The translations under genes and the position numbers were made by a program. Source: Methanosphaera sp. BMS (GTDB lineage Archaea; Methanobacteriota; Methanobacteria; Methanobacteriales; Methanobacteriaceae). From it: DNA of 64,000 bases. Below the pieces are notes generated by a model that saw only the letters and a list, made by a program, of their open reading frames with translations, searched no databases and was not told where the DNA came from. The stretch is from contig NZ_CP014213.1 in NCBI RefSeq assembly GCF_003268005.1, forward strand, positions 310,001 to 374,000, given 5' to 3'. The first letter of the stretch is position 1. Each line of letters starts with the position of its first letter. Below, in pieces: positions 17,351-26,736 of the stretch.

Positions 17351-20300
17351 ATGAAAAACATTAAACAATTGCTATTGTTTGTTACTCTATTAGTACTTTT
17401 AATAGGAATAGCAAGTGCATCCGAAGTAAATGTGGATACCGCAACCAGTACCAATGATGTACAGACAGTAGCAGATGATTCAACAGCAGTATCACATGAT
17501 ATTGTTACACAAGAAAAACAGATTATTAAAACTGAAAAAACGGATACTCCGATAAAAAAAGCGGCAAGTATTGAAGTTACACAGGAAAACTATGATACAT
17601 ACTTCCAGGATGGAGTATATAGTGATGAAGCCTCAGATATACTATTATCAGGACAATTCAATGCTAAAGACTTTACATTTGCATCACCAGTATCCATCAC
17701 GTCAAAAGACTCAAATACAAAAGTTTATAACTCTTCATTCAACTTCTTTACAGGAGCAGATGGAAGTTCATTAACAAACGTTTACATAGAAGACAAAAAC
17801 TATACTAATGCAGTTATACTGCTAAGTGAAGTAAACAATATTAAAATTCAAAACAATACAATCATACAACATAACGATGAAGGAGAAACACATGCAATAA
17901 CAATGGATCTTTCAGACAACAACCTAATATCAGACAACAACATAACCGTCAGTGGAACAGAATATCCTGTAAAATATGAGGATGGATATATGCCGATAAC
18001 CAGTTTATCTGCAATTCATGCTCATCAAATAAACTATAATAGGATAACAAATAACAACATTACAACCAGAGCAACTAATAGCAGTGGTGGAGAAGTAGCA
18101 ACTACTGTAGGAGTTGATTTCTATGCAGATCCAATGTCTGCTTATATGGATGAACATGATGGTTCTGAAAACAATGAAATAAGTGGAAACATCATAACAA
18201 CTGAAGCAATAAAATATGCCTATTCAATCAGATTAAACAACATTATGAACAATAACACCATAAAAAACAACAAAATAACTTCAACAAGTTTCTATGCTTA
18301 TGGAATTGAATATGCATTTGGAAATTATTCAAAAATTATAGAAAATAACATAACATGTAATGGAAACCTGTCTTATGGTATAATTTACACTACAAACGGT
18401 ATGGGCGATATTAATAATGGTTTAATTGAAAACAACAATATACTCGTAAATGATGCAGACGTAGCATACCTTATAGAATTCTATGGAGGAGCTCGTTCAT
18501 TTGACACGGTAATAAATAACAACACTTTAACGGCAACAGGCGGACAAGTAATGGGTATAGGTGGATCTACATCCAACAGACTCAACATAACCAACAACAA
18601 AATCATCATCACAGGAAATTCAACAAGAACATTAAATGGTCTTTCTGAAGATATTTTACCAGAATTAACAGGTATAAAAATCGCAAAATCAAGTGATAAA
18701 GTTCTAATATCAGAAAATATGGTTAATGTAACAGATTTATCTGATGGAGATATTAATTCATTAAACCTAATGATAAAAAATAGTAAAGTATTGGATAATG
18801 AAATACACGTATCATCTTATGTCAATTCCAGATCATTTAATATAACAGGTACAAATAATACAGTAGAAGGAAATTATCCATTTACTCAAGAACCGGTAAT
18901 ATTACAAATGGATTCATTAGTTACAGAAAAATCAATTTCAACAAACGCTTATTTAACAGTAACAGATAGTAAATCAAACGTATTCACTCATGGAACAGTA
19001 ACTTTATCCTTAGATGGCCAAGAAGTCGGAAGTGCTCCAGTTGAAAATGGTAAAGCAAAAATTGTATTCGTTCCGGAAGTGAATGAAGGAACTTATGTAA
19101 TAACGGCAACTTACCAGGCAGATGATTGGTTCTTTGAAAACAGTACAACTGCTGATTTAATAATTTTAGCTCCATACAATGGAATTTACTATGTAAGTCC
19201 TGATGGTTCAGATTTAAATGATGGTTCAATTAACACACCTAAAAAAACAATTAACGCCGCTATAGAAATGGCTTCAAATCCGGAAAAAAATCATAACATA
19301 ATCATTCTGGAAGGAACATATCAGATAACAAATGTAGAAGTCCCATCTGCATTAAATATTACAGGTGAAGGAAACGTAGTACTGGATGCAAATCATGAAG
19401 GATTAATATTCACCATAAAAGCAAATGATACTGAAATTAAAAATATTAAATTTATCAATGGTATCAACAAAAATGGTGGAGCAATTAACACAACTGGTAA
19501 ATTAACTCTGGAAAATGTTACATTTGAAGACAACAATGCAACTTCATACGGTGGAGCAGTATATTCTGAGGGTGATTTAGTAGTTTCAGATTCAAAATTC
19601 ATTAACAATAATGCTTCTACAGGTGGAGGAGCAATATATGATGTTAAAGCTACTGTAACAATCACTGATTCAGAATTTACGGGTCAATATTCAAGTGGTG
19701 GAGGAGCAGTATACTCTAAATTCATGACAACAATAGATAATTCCGTCTTCACCGATAACCGAGCAAAAACGGGTGGTTCATTATACATATCAGGTAATGG
19801 TACAGTTACAGATACAAACTTTACAGCTTCAAGTTCCGACAATTCCGGGGCAGTATTATACCAGAGTGATATTCGCAGTTCAGTAAACCTTACAAATGTA
19901 AATGTTAAAGATTGTGTTTCAAATACGTCATTATTCCATTATAATAATGAAAAATCAGTTTTAGACAAGGTAAACATCACTGATTCAACAAGTACACAAT
20001 ATTTAATATACTTAAGCAGAGGAAACTTAACGATTACTGATTCAAACATTAAAGACAACAACTGTTCAAAATCACTAATCAATTCATATGACAGGACAAA
20101 TGCAAGATTTGCTGTGCTGACTGTAGAAAATTCCAATATAACCAACAATACTGCTTTAAACATCTTTGATGCAAGAGGAGAAATTGATCTCATATCAAAT
20201 GAAGTATGTGATAACACGGCAACCAGTGGTACATTCTTCAAAGTAACCGGTTCAGGAGTTTACACTGCCGAAGGAAATACCTTCCTAAGAAATAATATAG

Positions 20301-21457
20301 CCAATTTAACTGTTGATTATTATCAGGATGATGCAATCAATGCAGTAACAATTGATGTATCGGTAAAAGCAAGTATTTTAGATGAAAACAATATACCATC
20401 AGGTAAAATTATATTTATTAATGGTGAAACCCAAACAGAATATTCTCTAGATGAAGGTAAAGTATCCATACCGTTCACGTCATCTTCAATGATTAACCCG
20501 GTAACATTCAAATATGTTGATAACCGAATCAATTCTCTTGAAGAAGAAACCTCATTGGACATAATCATACTTAGAACTACAGATATAATCTATAACATCA
20601 TCAATAATACTGAAGGTAATGTACAGATAAATCTCACAGTTATCGATGCAGAAAATCAGGAAATACTGCCAGATTCCAGTATCAAAGTAACGGGTGATAT
20701 CACAGCAGATACCACAAGCGGAATATTAACTGATACAACACTCACCCCTGGAGATTACACTATAAACGTACAATACCTTGGAAATGAAACTCACAAATCA
20801 TCACAGACGACAATAACATTTACAGTAAAAAAAATACCACCAACACTCATAATAGATCCAATAACAGCTACCGTAGGTGACATTATAAACATCACGGCAA
20901 GAATCACCGAGCATGATGGAACAGTAGCCAACATCAACAAAGGAAAAGTAACATTTAAAGTCAACGGAAAAACATTGAAAGATGCAAGAGGTAAAGTTAT
21001 CTATGTTAAAGTAGTAAACGGAGTAGCAACAATTGAAAACTTTGAAGTACCAAGTGAATGGACAAAAGAAGACACCACTATCGAAGCAGTATACTCAGGA
21101 TCCACACAATGCGAAAAACTAAGCAGTGAAAAAACAGAAATAACCATAGAAAAAGCAGTGCCAACACTAACAACAAGTGACATAACAGCAACAGCAGGTG
21201 AAACAATCACATTAACAGCACAAATAACAGACAACGACAAAGTGATAAACAATGGTAAAGTAGTCTTCAAGATAAACGGTAAAACAGTCAAAGATGCTAA
21301 CGGTAAAGTCATCTATGCTAAGGTAGTAAACAACCAGGTAAGCGTAGAGTACACATTACCAGCTGATATGAAGTCTAATAAATACAATTTAACGGCAATA
21401 TTTACATCACCTGACTATGAACGTTTGGAAGATACAAAAACACTTACTATAGAATAA
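17351..21457 (+). CDS. adhesin-like surface protein, beta-helix plus Ig-like domains
   Basis: 1368 residues. Signal peptide 1-24 (MKNIKQLLLFVTLLVLLIGI, then ASAS). Residues about 110-510 are Asn-rich right-handed beta-helix repeats of the NNNIT type. From about 612 (YYVSPDGSDLNDGSINTPKK) comes a second beta-helix with GGAVYS and GGAIYD repeats like polymorphic outer-membrane proteins. After about residue 1000 there are Ig-like domains, the last two carrying NKGKVTFKVNGKTLKDARGK and NGKTVKDANGKVIYAKV. There is no C-terminal membrane anchor. It is probably secreted and held to the pseudomurein by its repeats, with a role in attachment to host or microbes inferred from the family. Monocistronic. 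Confidence 0.8.
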   Translation: MKNIKQLLLFVTLLVLLIGIASASEVNVDTATSTNDVQTVADDSTAVSHDIVTQEKQIIKTEKTDTPIKKAASIEVTQENYDTYFQDGVYSDEASDILLSGQFNAKDFTFASPVSITSKDSNTKVYNSSFNFFTGADGSSLTNVYIEDKNYTNAVILLSEVNNIKIQNNTIIQHNDEGETHAITMDLSDNNLISDNNITVSGTEYPVKYEDGYMPITSLSAIHAHQINYNRITNNNITTRATNSSGGEVATTVGVDFYADPMSAYMDEHDGSENNEISGNIITTEAIKYAYSIRLNNIMNNNTIKNNKITSTSFYAYGIEYAFGNYSKIIENNITCNGNLSYGIIYTTNGMGDINNGLIENNNILVNDADVAYLIEFYGGARSFDTVINNNTLTATGGQVMGIGGSTSNRLNITNNKIIITGNSTRTLNGLSEDILPELTGIKIAKSSDKVLISENMVNVTDLSDGDINSLNLMIKNSKVLDNEIHVSSYVNSRSFNITGTNNTVEGNYPFTQEPVILQMDSLVTEKSISTNAYLTVTDSKSNVFTHGTVTLSLDGQEVGSAPVENGKAKIVFVPEVNEGTYVITATYQADDWFFENSTTADLIILAPYNGIYYVSPDGSDLNDGSINTPKKTINAAIEMASNPEKNHNIIILEGTYQITNVEVPSALNITGEGNVVLDANHEGLIFTIKANDTEIKNIKFINGINKNGGAINTTGKLTLENVTFEDNNATSYGGAVYSEGDLVVSDSKFINNNASTGGGAIYDVKATVTITDSEFTGQYSSGGGAVYSKFMTTIDNSVFTDNRAKTGGSLYISGNGTVTDTNFTASSSDNSGAVLYQSDIRSSVNLTNVNVKDCVSNTSLFHYNNEKSVLDKVNITDSTSTQYLIYLSRGNLTITDSNIKDNNCSKSLINSYDRTNARFAVLTVENSNITNNTALNIFDARGEIDLISNEVCDNTATSGTFFKVTGSGVYTAEGNTFLRNNIANLTVDYYQDDAINAVTIDVSVKASILDENNIPSGKIIFINGETQTEYSLDEGKVSIPFTSSSMINPVTFKYVDNRINSLEEETSLDIIILRTTDIIYNIINNTEGNVQINLTVIDAENQEILPDSSIKVTGDITADTTSGILTDTTLTPGDYTINVQYLGNETHKSSQTTITFTVKKIPPTLIIDPITATVGDIINITARITEHDGTVANINKGKVTFKVNGKTLKDARGKVIYVKVVNGVATIENFEVPSEWTKEDTTIEAVYSGSTQCEKLSSEKTEITIEKAVPTLTTSDITATAGETITLTAQITDNDKVINNGKVVFKINGKTVKDANGKVIYAKVVNNQVSVEYTLPADMKSNKYNLTAIFTSPDYERLEDTKTLTIE

Positions 21458-22579
21458 TCACCAGAACAATATGGGAGTAATAACTATTTAACTCTCATTT
21501 TACACTTTTTTTCATGCAAAAAAGGATTGCAACTATTTATTATTGGATTGTAAGTATTATAATTACACATTCTAAGCAATATAATAGCATTAATTATGGA
21601 TTATATGCACAATATTGGTAAAATCCTATTTTAAAGATTCCGAAACTAAATGTGGTATGTTTCAACTTTTAATTTATTTTTCGAGTAATTAAATATTTAT
21701 CAGTAGTAACTAATCTGGATGAAACAACTAAAAGATGACACCGGAGCAAAGATATAATTATCTGAAGGACAGGTTATTTGAATGTGCAAACAATCAGAAC
21801 ATTAGAATAGAACTTCGTAAAGGAAAATATAATAAGAAAAGAATAACCTTTGATTAGACACATTCTCTTAAAATATCAATATATGTATAAAGTGTATGGG
21901 GAGATGGTAACAAATTTTTTGAAAAGCTTTAAACCTAACATTTCATATCCAATAATAATAAAAAATTCGATTAATTAAAATTATACTTATAACTAAAAAA
22001 TACATAATTATAATTGATTTTGTGATAATTATTAAAGGTAGTTATGTATTTATTATTTATAACTTTTATGAGCTACATATACCCGTATATTATTTTATCA
22101 TTTTTCTATTTTTGATAAGTGTGAATATGCTATGTGTACTTGGATGTTAAGAGATTGGATTAGATTTATCCATTATTTTCAAATCCTTGATTATTGAAAA
22201 AATAATAATGGGAAATCTTTTACTAAGTTGAATCTAGTATGGTTGACTATAGTTTGTTTTCGGGGTATAATAGGAGCATGCCAATATTCAAAGAGCCCCG
22301 TATTATCTACAGCCGCACACATTTATCTATCGATATATTCATTAACCTATAAAACAGAATATTTATCAAAGGGTTTTTATTACATTATGCTGGTGATCAA
22401 TTCAACCATTACAAACGATGCAACAATACAGAAATGGATAAAAAAATGTTTAAAAATTTAATTGGAATGCATTTAAAAAAATGTTGGGGTGGGGGGTGAA
22501 GATACTTATCTTTCTTCACTTTCGGTTAATCAGTAAGTTTTATCGGATAATTACATTTCAAAGTGGGAAAATTATTTTG
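21458..22579. other. long gap with one possible small frame
   Basis: No clear gene apart from the 40-codon frame at 21735-21857 listed next. A 77-codon frame at 22228-22461 is not convincing. GGGGTGGGGGG at 22486-22496 is unusually G-rich for this DNA, and the T-run on the opposite strand past it may terminate the operon that ends at 22580. Confidence 0.45.
21735..21857 (+). CDS. possible small basic protein
   Basis: 40 residues starting MTPEQRYNYLKDRLFECANN and ending KYNKKRITFD. It has a protein-like composition with an amphipathic first half, but no ribosome binding site. It could be the preserved end of a lost gene. Unknown family. Confidence 0.3.
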   Translation: MTPEQRYNYLKDRLFECANNQNIRIELRKGKYNKKRITFD

Positions 22580-23284
22580 TTATCCTCTTTTTAGCAGATG
22601 ATAAAGACTCCAGACGGATGTTTGATTCATTCGGGATATTGCCCTTTGTGTTGGTATTTCCATTGGACAGACATCCTCGCAGACTAATGACTTGACACAA
22701 TTGTTATAGAAGTGCTTTTTATGTATTTGTCTGTGAAGTTTTAGTTTTTCCTTGCTTGTTTCCTGGGCGGTGACCTTTGATGATGATACAGGTAATATCA
22801 CTCCCATGAAATTATCCTCTCCATTATAGTTGGGGCAGGATTCAAGACAACAGCCACACATTAGACATTGGGATACTTCATATTCGAATTGAATGTTGTC
22901 GGGATTGATTTTTGCATTCTCATCTAGCCACTGCTGTGCCTTTTTCATGTTTTCATATATCATGCTTCTGTCGATGATAAGATCTTTGACGATTGGAAAC
23001 TTACTTAACGGTTCTATCGTTATCTGATGAAAGTAATTCGTCATAACCTCTTTGTTGACGAATGTCTTGCATGCTAGTTTTGGCCATCCGTTTATGAGCA
23101 TTGCACAGCTACCGCATAATCCCTGAAGACAACTGGATGAATAATGTATCTTCGTATCATGCGTATGGTTTATTCGCTCCAGCAGGGTTGTAACCGGGAT
23201 GTTCAAGTCATCGGCATACTCAAATTCTCTTATGATTTCTTCATCATTTTCTCGTGTTTTAATTATAACTTTTAATGTTTCCAT
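22580..23284 (-). CDS. frdB: succinate dehydrogenase/fumarate reductase iron-sulfur subunit
   Basis: 234 residues. The N-terminal [2Fe-2S] site has C52, C57, C60 and C72 (CLQGLCGSC). The C-terminal ferredoxin-like part has CLMCGCCLESCP and CEDVCP for the [4Fe-4S] and [3Fe-4S] clusters. Electrons would run between the flavoprotein and the membrane subunit. I start it at the ATG at 23284, two bases after the flavoprotein stop. It is the last gene of a four-gene operon. It lacks the extra heterodisulfide-reductase-like domain of TfrB, the usual fumarate reductase subunit of this order. Confidence 0.85.
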   Translation of the reverse strand: METLKVIIKTRENDEEIIREFEYADDLNIPVTTLLERINHTHDTKIHYSSSCLQGLCGSCAMLINGWPKLACKTFVNKEVMTNYFHQITIEPLSKFPIVKDLIIDRSMIYENMKKAQQWLDENAKINPDNIQFEYEVSQCLMCGCCLESCPNYNGEDNFMGVILPVSSSKVTAQETSKEKLKLHRQIHKKHFYNNCVKSLVCEDVCPMEIPTQRAISRMNQTSVWSLYHLLKRG

Positions 23285-23286
23285 GA

Positions 23287-24963
23287 TTACCATCCCATCT
23301 TCTCATCAGTATCATTAAATGACACAATATATTCATCATCAATTTTACGTATAACAGTTGTTTTCAGGTATTTGTCCTTTTTTTCTGGATATTCAATTCT
23401 TTGATGAGCTCCCCTGCTTTCTTTTCTTTCCATTGCACATTTAATTATTGCCTTTGATAAGGGTATTAATGACTTTATCAGAACATATTCATAGTAACTA
23501 TCATGGGAGTAAACCTCTTTATCTTCGAGTTTTTCCAATTGTACCAGTGCATCCTTAAGTGTTTCCTCTTTTCTATAGATTCCCATAGCATTGTTCATTA
23601 TCCCTGCCAATTCTTCTTCAATAACATATGAGGAAGTGTGATTTCTTGTCTGGTTATTTTTCCATTCAACATATGCATTTTCATGCCTTTTAAGTTCATT
23701 CAATATTATATCATCATGATTATCTGAAGTAACATTTTGTCCTGTTATCTCTTCTGCCGCAACATATCCTCCATGTATGGCTCCAAGAAGTGAGTTTCCA
23801 CCAAGCCTGTTTGCCCCATGGTACTGTGCCGAACATTCGCCTATCGCATACACGTTCTTGATACTGGTTTTATGTTCGTCATCCGTTAATATACCACCCA
23901 TAAAGTAATGTATACCTGGATATACCGGTATTGGCTCAACTGTCGGATCAAGGTTCATGTATTTCATGCAGACATCATAAACCTCATCCAATTTGACCTT
24001 TACGGTTTCTTCGGGTAAAAATGACACATCCAGATATACGATGTTTTCACCATTAATACCGAGGTCATACTGATTGCAGACCTTATAGATGCTGCGTGAT
24101 ACAACATCACGTGGCATCAACGCTCCAAGTTCCGGATACCACTCCTCCATGAAGTACCATCTTTCATCATCCCTAAGTGTGTACAGACGACCACCTTCAC
24201 CCCTGGCAGCTTCGGTAATGAGCATGTTCTTCACGGGAGTTCTTATCGTGGTGGGATGAAACTGTATCATTTCAAGGTTTGCAAGCTTAATATCCTGCAA
24301 GAATAGCCTGGCTGTCGTACCTGCATCATTTTGCAGTGAACCGGATATCTTTCCGAATACCTTGTTCATACCACCACTTGCTATGACCACATAATCTGCG
24401 GCAAAGGACCTTATTTCATCTGTAAGTTCATTGATTAATACCGCACCAACACATCTGTCATCATCATCCAAAACAAGTGACAGGAATCTCCATCCAATGT
24501 AACGTTTTACAAGATTTTCATGCTCATATTTTCTAAGCATCCTAGTTATTGCAGATAATACCTGTTTTCCGGTACGTGCCCCCGCATATGCAGTTCTCTG
24601 TTTTTTCTGTCCACCAAAATATCTTTGATCTATGTTACCGTTATCATCTCGTGTAAAGCTTGTTCCAATATCATCTAACCACCTGATGATATCCGGTGCA
24701 TCATCAGTTAATTTTTTCACTGCCCTATGGTTATTTATTTCCTGGCCACCACTTATCGTATCAGCATAATGTTGGCTTGGAGAGTCATCCTGTCCCTTGG
24801 TATTTAAAGCAGCGTTTATTCCACCCATAGCCATCACGGATTGTGATCTTTCAGAGGGTGAAGGAGAAAAAAGACAAACGTTAACTCCCTTTTCTGCTAA
24901 TTTCACGCTGCAGGTTAAACCTGACAATCCTGCCCCTATAACCAATACATTCTTCGTATCCAT
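23287..24963 (-). CDS. frdA: succinate dehydrogenase/fumarate reductase flavoprotein, type B
   Basis: About 558 residues. The FAD site GAGLSG is at 10-15. Substrate and proton-transfer motifs are all present: QFHPTTI, TEAARGEGGRLY, MPRDVVSRSIY, PGIHYFMGGI and GANRLGGNSLLGAIHGG. Sequence around INAALNTKGQDDSP and YFGGQKKQRTAYAGARTGKQ resembles the Bacillus/epsilonproteobacterial type-B enzymes. The histidine that bonds FAD covalently in those enzymes is Gln41 here (RSQSVMAMGG), so FAD is probably held non-covalently, which tends to favour fumarate reduction. It starts at ATG 24963 behind GGGAGGT. Confidence 0.85.
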   Translation of the reverse strand: MDTKNVLVIGAGLSGLTCSVKLAEKGVNVCLFSPSPSERSQSVMAMGGINAALNTKGQDDSPSQHYADTISGGQEINNHRAVKKLTDDAPDIIRWLDDIGTSFTRDDNGNIDQRYFGGQKKQRTAYAGARTGKQVLSAITRMLRKYEHENLVKRYIGWRFLSLVLDDDDRCVGAVLINELTDEIRSFAADYVVIASGGMNKVFGKISGSLQNDAGTTARLFLQDIKLANLEMIQFHPTTIRTPVKNMLITEAARGEGGRLYTLRDDERWYFMEEWYPELGALMPRDVVSRSIYKVCNQYDLGINGENIVYLDVSFLPEETVKVKLDEVYDVCMKYMNLDPTVEPIPVYPGIHYFMGGILTDDEHKTSIKNVYAIGECSAQYHGANRLGGNSLLGAIHGGYVAAEEITGQNVTSDNHDDIILNELKRHENAYVEWKNNQTRNHTSSYVIEEELAGIMNNAMGIYRKEETLKDALVQLEKLEDKEVYSHDSYYEYVLIKSLIPLSKAIIKCAMERKESRGAHQRIEYPEKKDKYLKTTVIRKIDDEYIVSFNDTDEKMGW

Positions 24964-24984
24964 ATAATCATTACCTCCCATAGC

Positions 24985-25548
24985 TTATAACAGATAATAT
25001 AACACTTCTGCAATTAACAACAAAACAAATATCACTTTAAATATTACTGATGTCCAATATGAAAACTTATCAAAAGAGTTTTCTTCGGTTAAGAAACCAA
25101 ATGATACCATTAATCTTGGAATACTTATTCTTAGATGAATCAATAAAGAACAAAACAGTAGATTATCAATAATCAGGTGAATAAATACCATATGATTACC
25201 AAGTACATTAACTGGTGAAAGCGAATATGTGACAACATGCAATATGACAAAAACTACAATTGCAATTCCGCTAAGCATTTGTATTCTGGTATCATTGTTT
25301 ATATTATTATAATTCCTATATTTACGGTTGGCATGCCTATCCCTAATAAATAGGTATAAGCTAATTATCATATGAATCATTACCCATATGAATAATCTTC
25401 TGCCGGTAACCCGTAAACTAGGAGAATATGGAGTTATCCCAATCAGGTATAAAAGTGATTCAAATGCATGGCTTAACAGTAAAAAAATGATTACCAGTAA
25501 AACCAATGAATTAATCTTTCTTAAAGAAATTCTATCCAATAAACTCAT
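24985..25548 (-). CDS. frdC: membrane subunit of type-B fumarate reductase, cytochrome-b-like
   Basis: 187 residues with five hydrophobic helices, about 13-35, 52-70, 91-112, 119-140 and 160-187. Histidines sit in four of them: H27, H59, H104, and H124 or H138. That is the number and layout of helices and ligands in the di-heme SdhC/FrdC of type-B complexes such as Bacillus SdhC. Heme binding is therefore plausible but not shown. It starts at ATG 25548 one base past the preceding stop; AGGAAG lies inside that gene's end. It is directly followed by the flavoprotein gene. The protein would anchor the enzyme to the membrane and pass electrons from a lipid or other carrier. Confidence 0.75.
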   Translation of the reverse strand: MSLLDRISLRKINSLVLLVIIFLLLSHAFESLLYLIGITPYSPSLRVTGRRLFIWVMIHMIISLYLFIRDRHANRKYRNYNNINNDTRIQMLSGIAIVVFVILHVVTYSLSPVNVLGNHMVFIHLIIDNLLFCSLLIHLRISIPRLMVSFGFLTEENSFDKFSYWTSVIFKVIFVLLLIAEVLYYLL

Positions 25549-25549
25549 A

Positions 25550-26083
25550 TTACTTCCTACTTTCAACTATTCTTGTAATGGTGGATAATAATGATAAAAT
25601 CGTAGTAATTAATGCAACTGCATTAATAATCAATACCAAATTGTCTATCCTATAATAACATAATATGCAAACTATTCCTGGAAACGCTATCCAAAACTTT
25701 GACACATTCTTTCCCAAGCTATCAAATACCAGTTTACCCGTATTCTTTTTGCCTGAAGTATAAATAAACTCAACAAACTTAAATATCAATACGAGAATAA
25801 ACAATGGATGAAGCAGGCTATTCAATGATAAAATCAAGTATGAAACCAGTACAAAAAACATATCTGCACTAACATCCAGGAATGCACCCATATCCGTAGT
25901 GTTTGAAGTTTTTCTCGCAATCATCCCGTCAAGAAAATCAGTGGCCAATATTAAAATAAATATCAATATTGGAAGGATAATTTCCTGATTATGGCTTAAT
26001 AGATTGTTTAAATACCAACCAAAGACAACAGACAAGAAAATTCTTGAAACGGATAGAATATGTGGTATGTTTTTATAATTCAT
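25550..26083 (-). CDS. CDP-alcohol phosphatidyltransferase
   Basis: About 177 residues with several membrane helices. The active-site signature DG-x2-AR-x8-G-x3-D-x3-D is complete in FLDGMIARKTSNTTDMGAFL and the DVSAD that follows. These enzymes swap CMP on a CDP-activated lipid for an alcohol headgroup. The headgroup (serine, glycerol-phosphate or inositol-phosphate) cannot be read from sequence. I start it at ATG 26083 behind AAGGAT; ATG at 26125 would add 14 residues without a site. It heads the operon with the fumarate reductase genes, one base apart from the membrane subunit. That link suggests shared timing or a lipid tied to the complex. Confidence 0.8.
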   Translation of the reverse strand: MNYKNIPHILSVSRIFLSVVFGWYLNNLLSHNQEIILPILIFILILATDFLDGMIARKTSNTTDMGAFLDVSADMFFVLVSYLILSLNSLLHPLFILVLIFKFVEFIYTSGKKNTGKLVFDSLGKNVSKFWIAFPGIVCILCYYRIDNLVLIINAVALITTILSLLSTITRIVESRK

Positions 26084-26125
26084 GATAAAATCCTTATTTT
26101 CCATTAATATTATTATCTTAAACAT

Positions 26126-26736
26126 ATCTAATAAAAGTTATGCAAATGCAGAAAAATATGAGATAATGTTCATCGGGTTTATTGCATTTAAAATTACCTT
26201 TTGTTTATTCATAACGACTAAAACATTACAATGAATGATATTAAACAACAAATGTAAACATAAGAAGTATTTGGATTAAAAGGCAAGATAAATAGATTGA
26301 TATTTAAGTTTTTAAAAAAAGGGGATAAAAGAGGGGTTTAGGTTATTGTAACGTTTTTGGTGTATCTTTGTGTTTATGGTTTCATGGTTTATTGGAATTT
26401 CTTTGTTAGATTTTACTGTAATTTAAGGCATTATCTTAAATTTGAAAATATCTGATACATGTCTGTATGTCATATAATAGATTGTTTATCAATTATTTGA
26501 TAACTGCTTTTAATGTTGATTCTAAAAAAATAATATTCCGATTTATCTTCTATTGCCGTTGAAACAGGATTTTTTTGATAATGAAGATTATTTCTAAAAG
26601 GCAGTTGTAATGTATTGTCTAATTTAATGCTTTGTTTTATTAAAATGCAGGATTATGGTTATGTATATTATTATTTGGGAAAAAAATAGATATGGTGGAG
26701 AATATTATATGCTATTCTCCAATGGTATTGGGGGGA
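26126..26736. other. intergenic, nothing recognised
   Basis: AT-rich spacer between the fumarate reductase operon promoter and the 3' end of the next adhesin. No motif or frame that I would call. Confidence 0.45.

Noticed and set aside
22228-22461. 77-codon frame
   Set aside because: No ribosome binding site and no family-like segment; mixed composition typical of chance frames here.
22486-22496. G-rich run as a phase-variation tract
   Set aside because: The run is interrupted (GGGGTGGGGGG) and lies past the 3' end of the fumarate reductase operon, so a switch role is unlikely.
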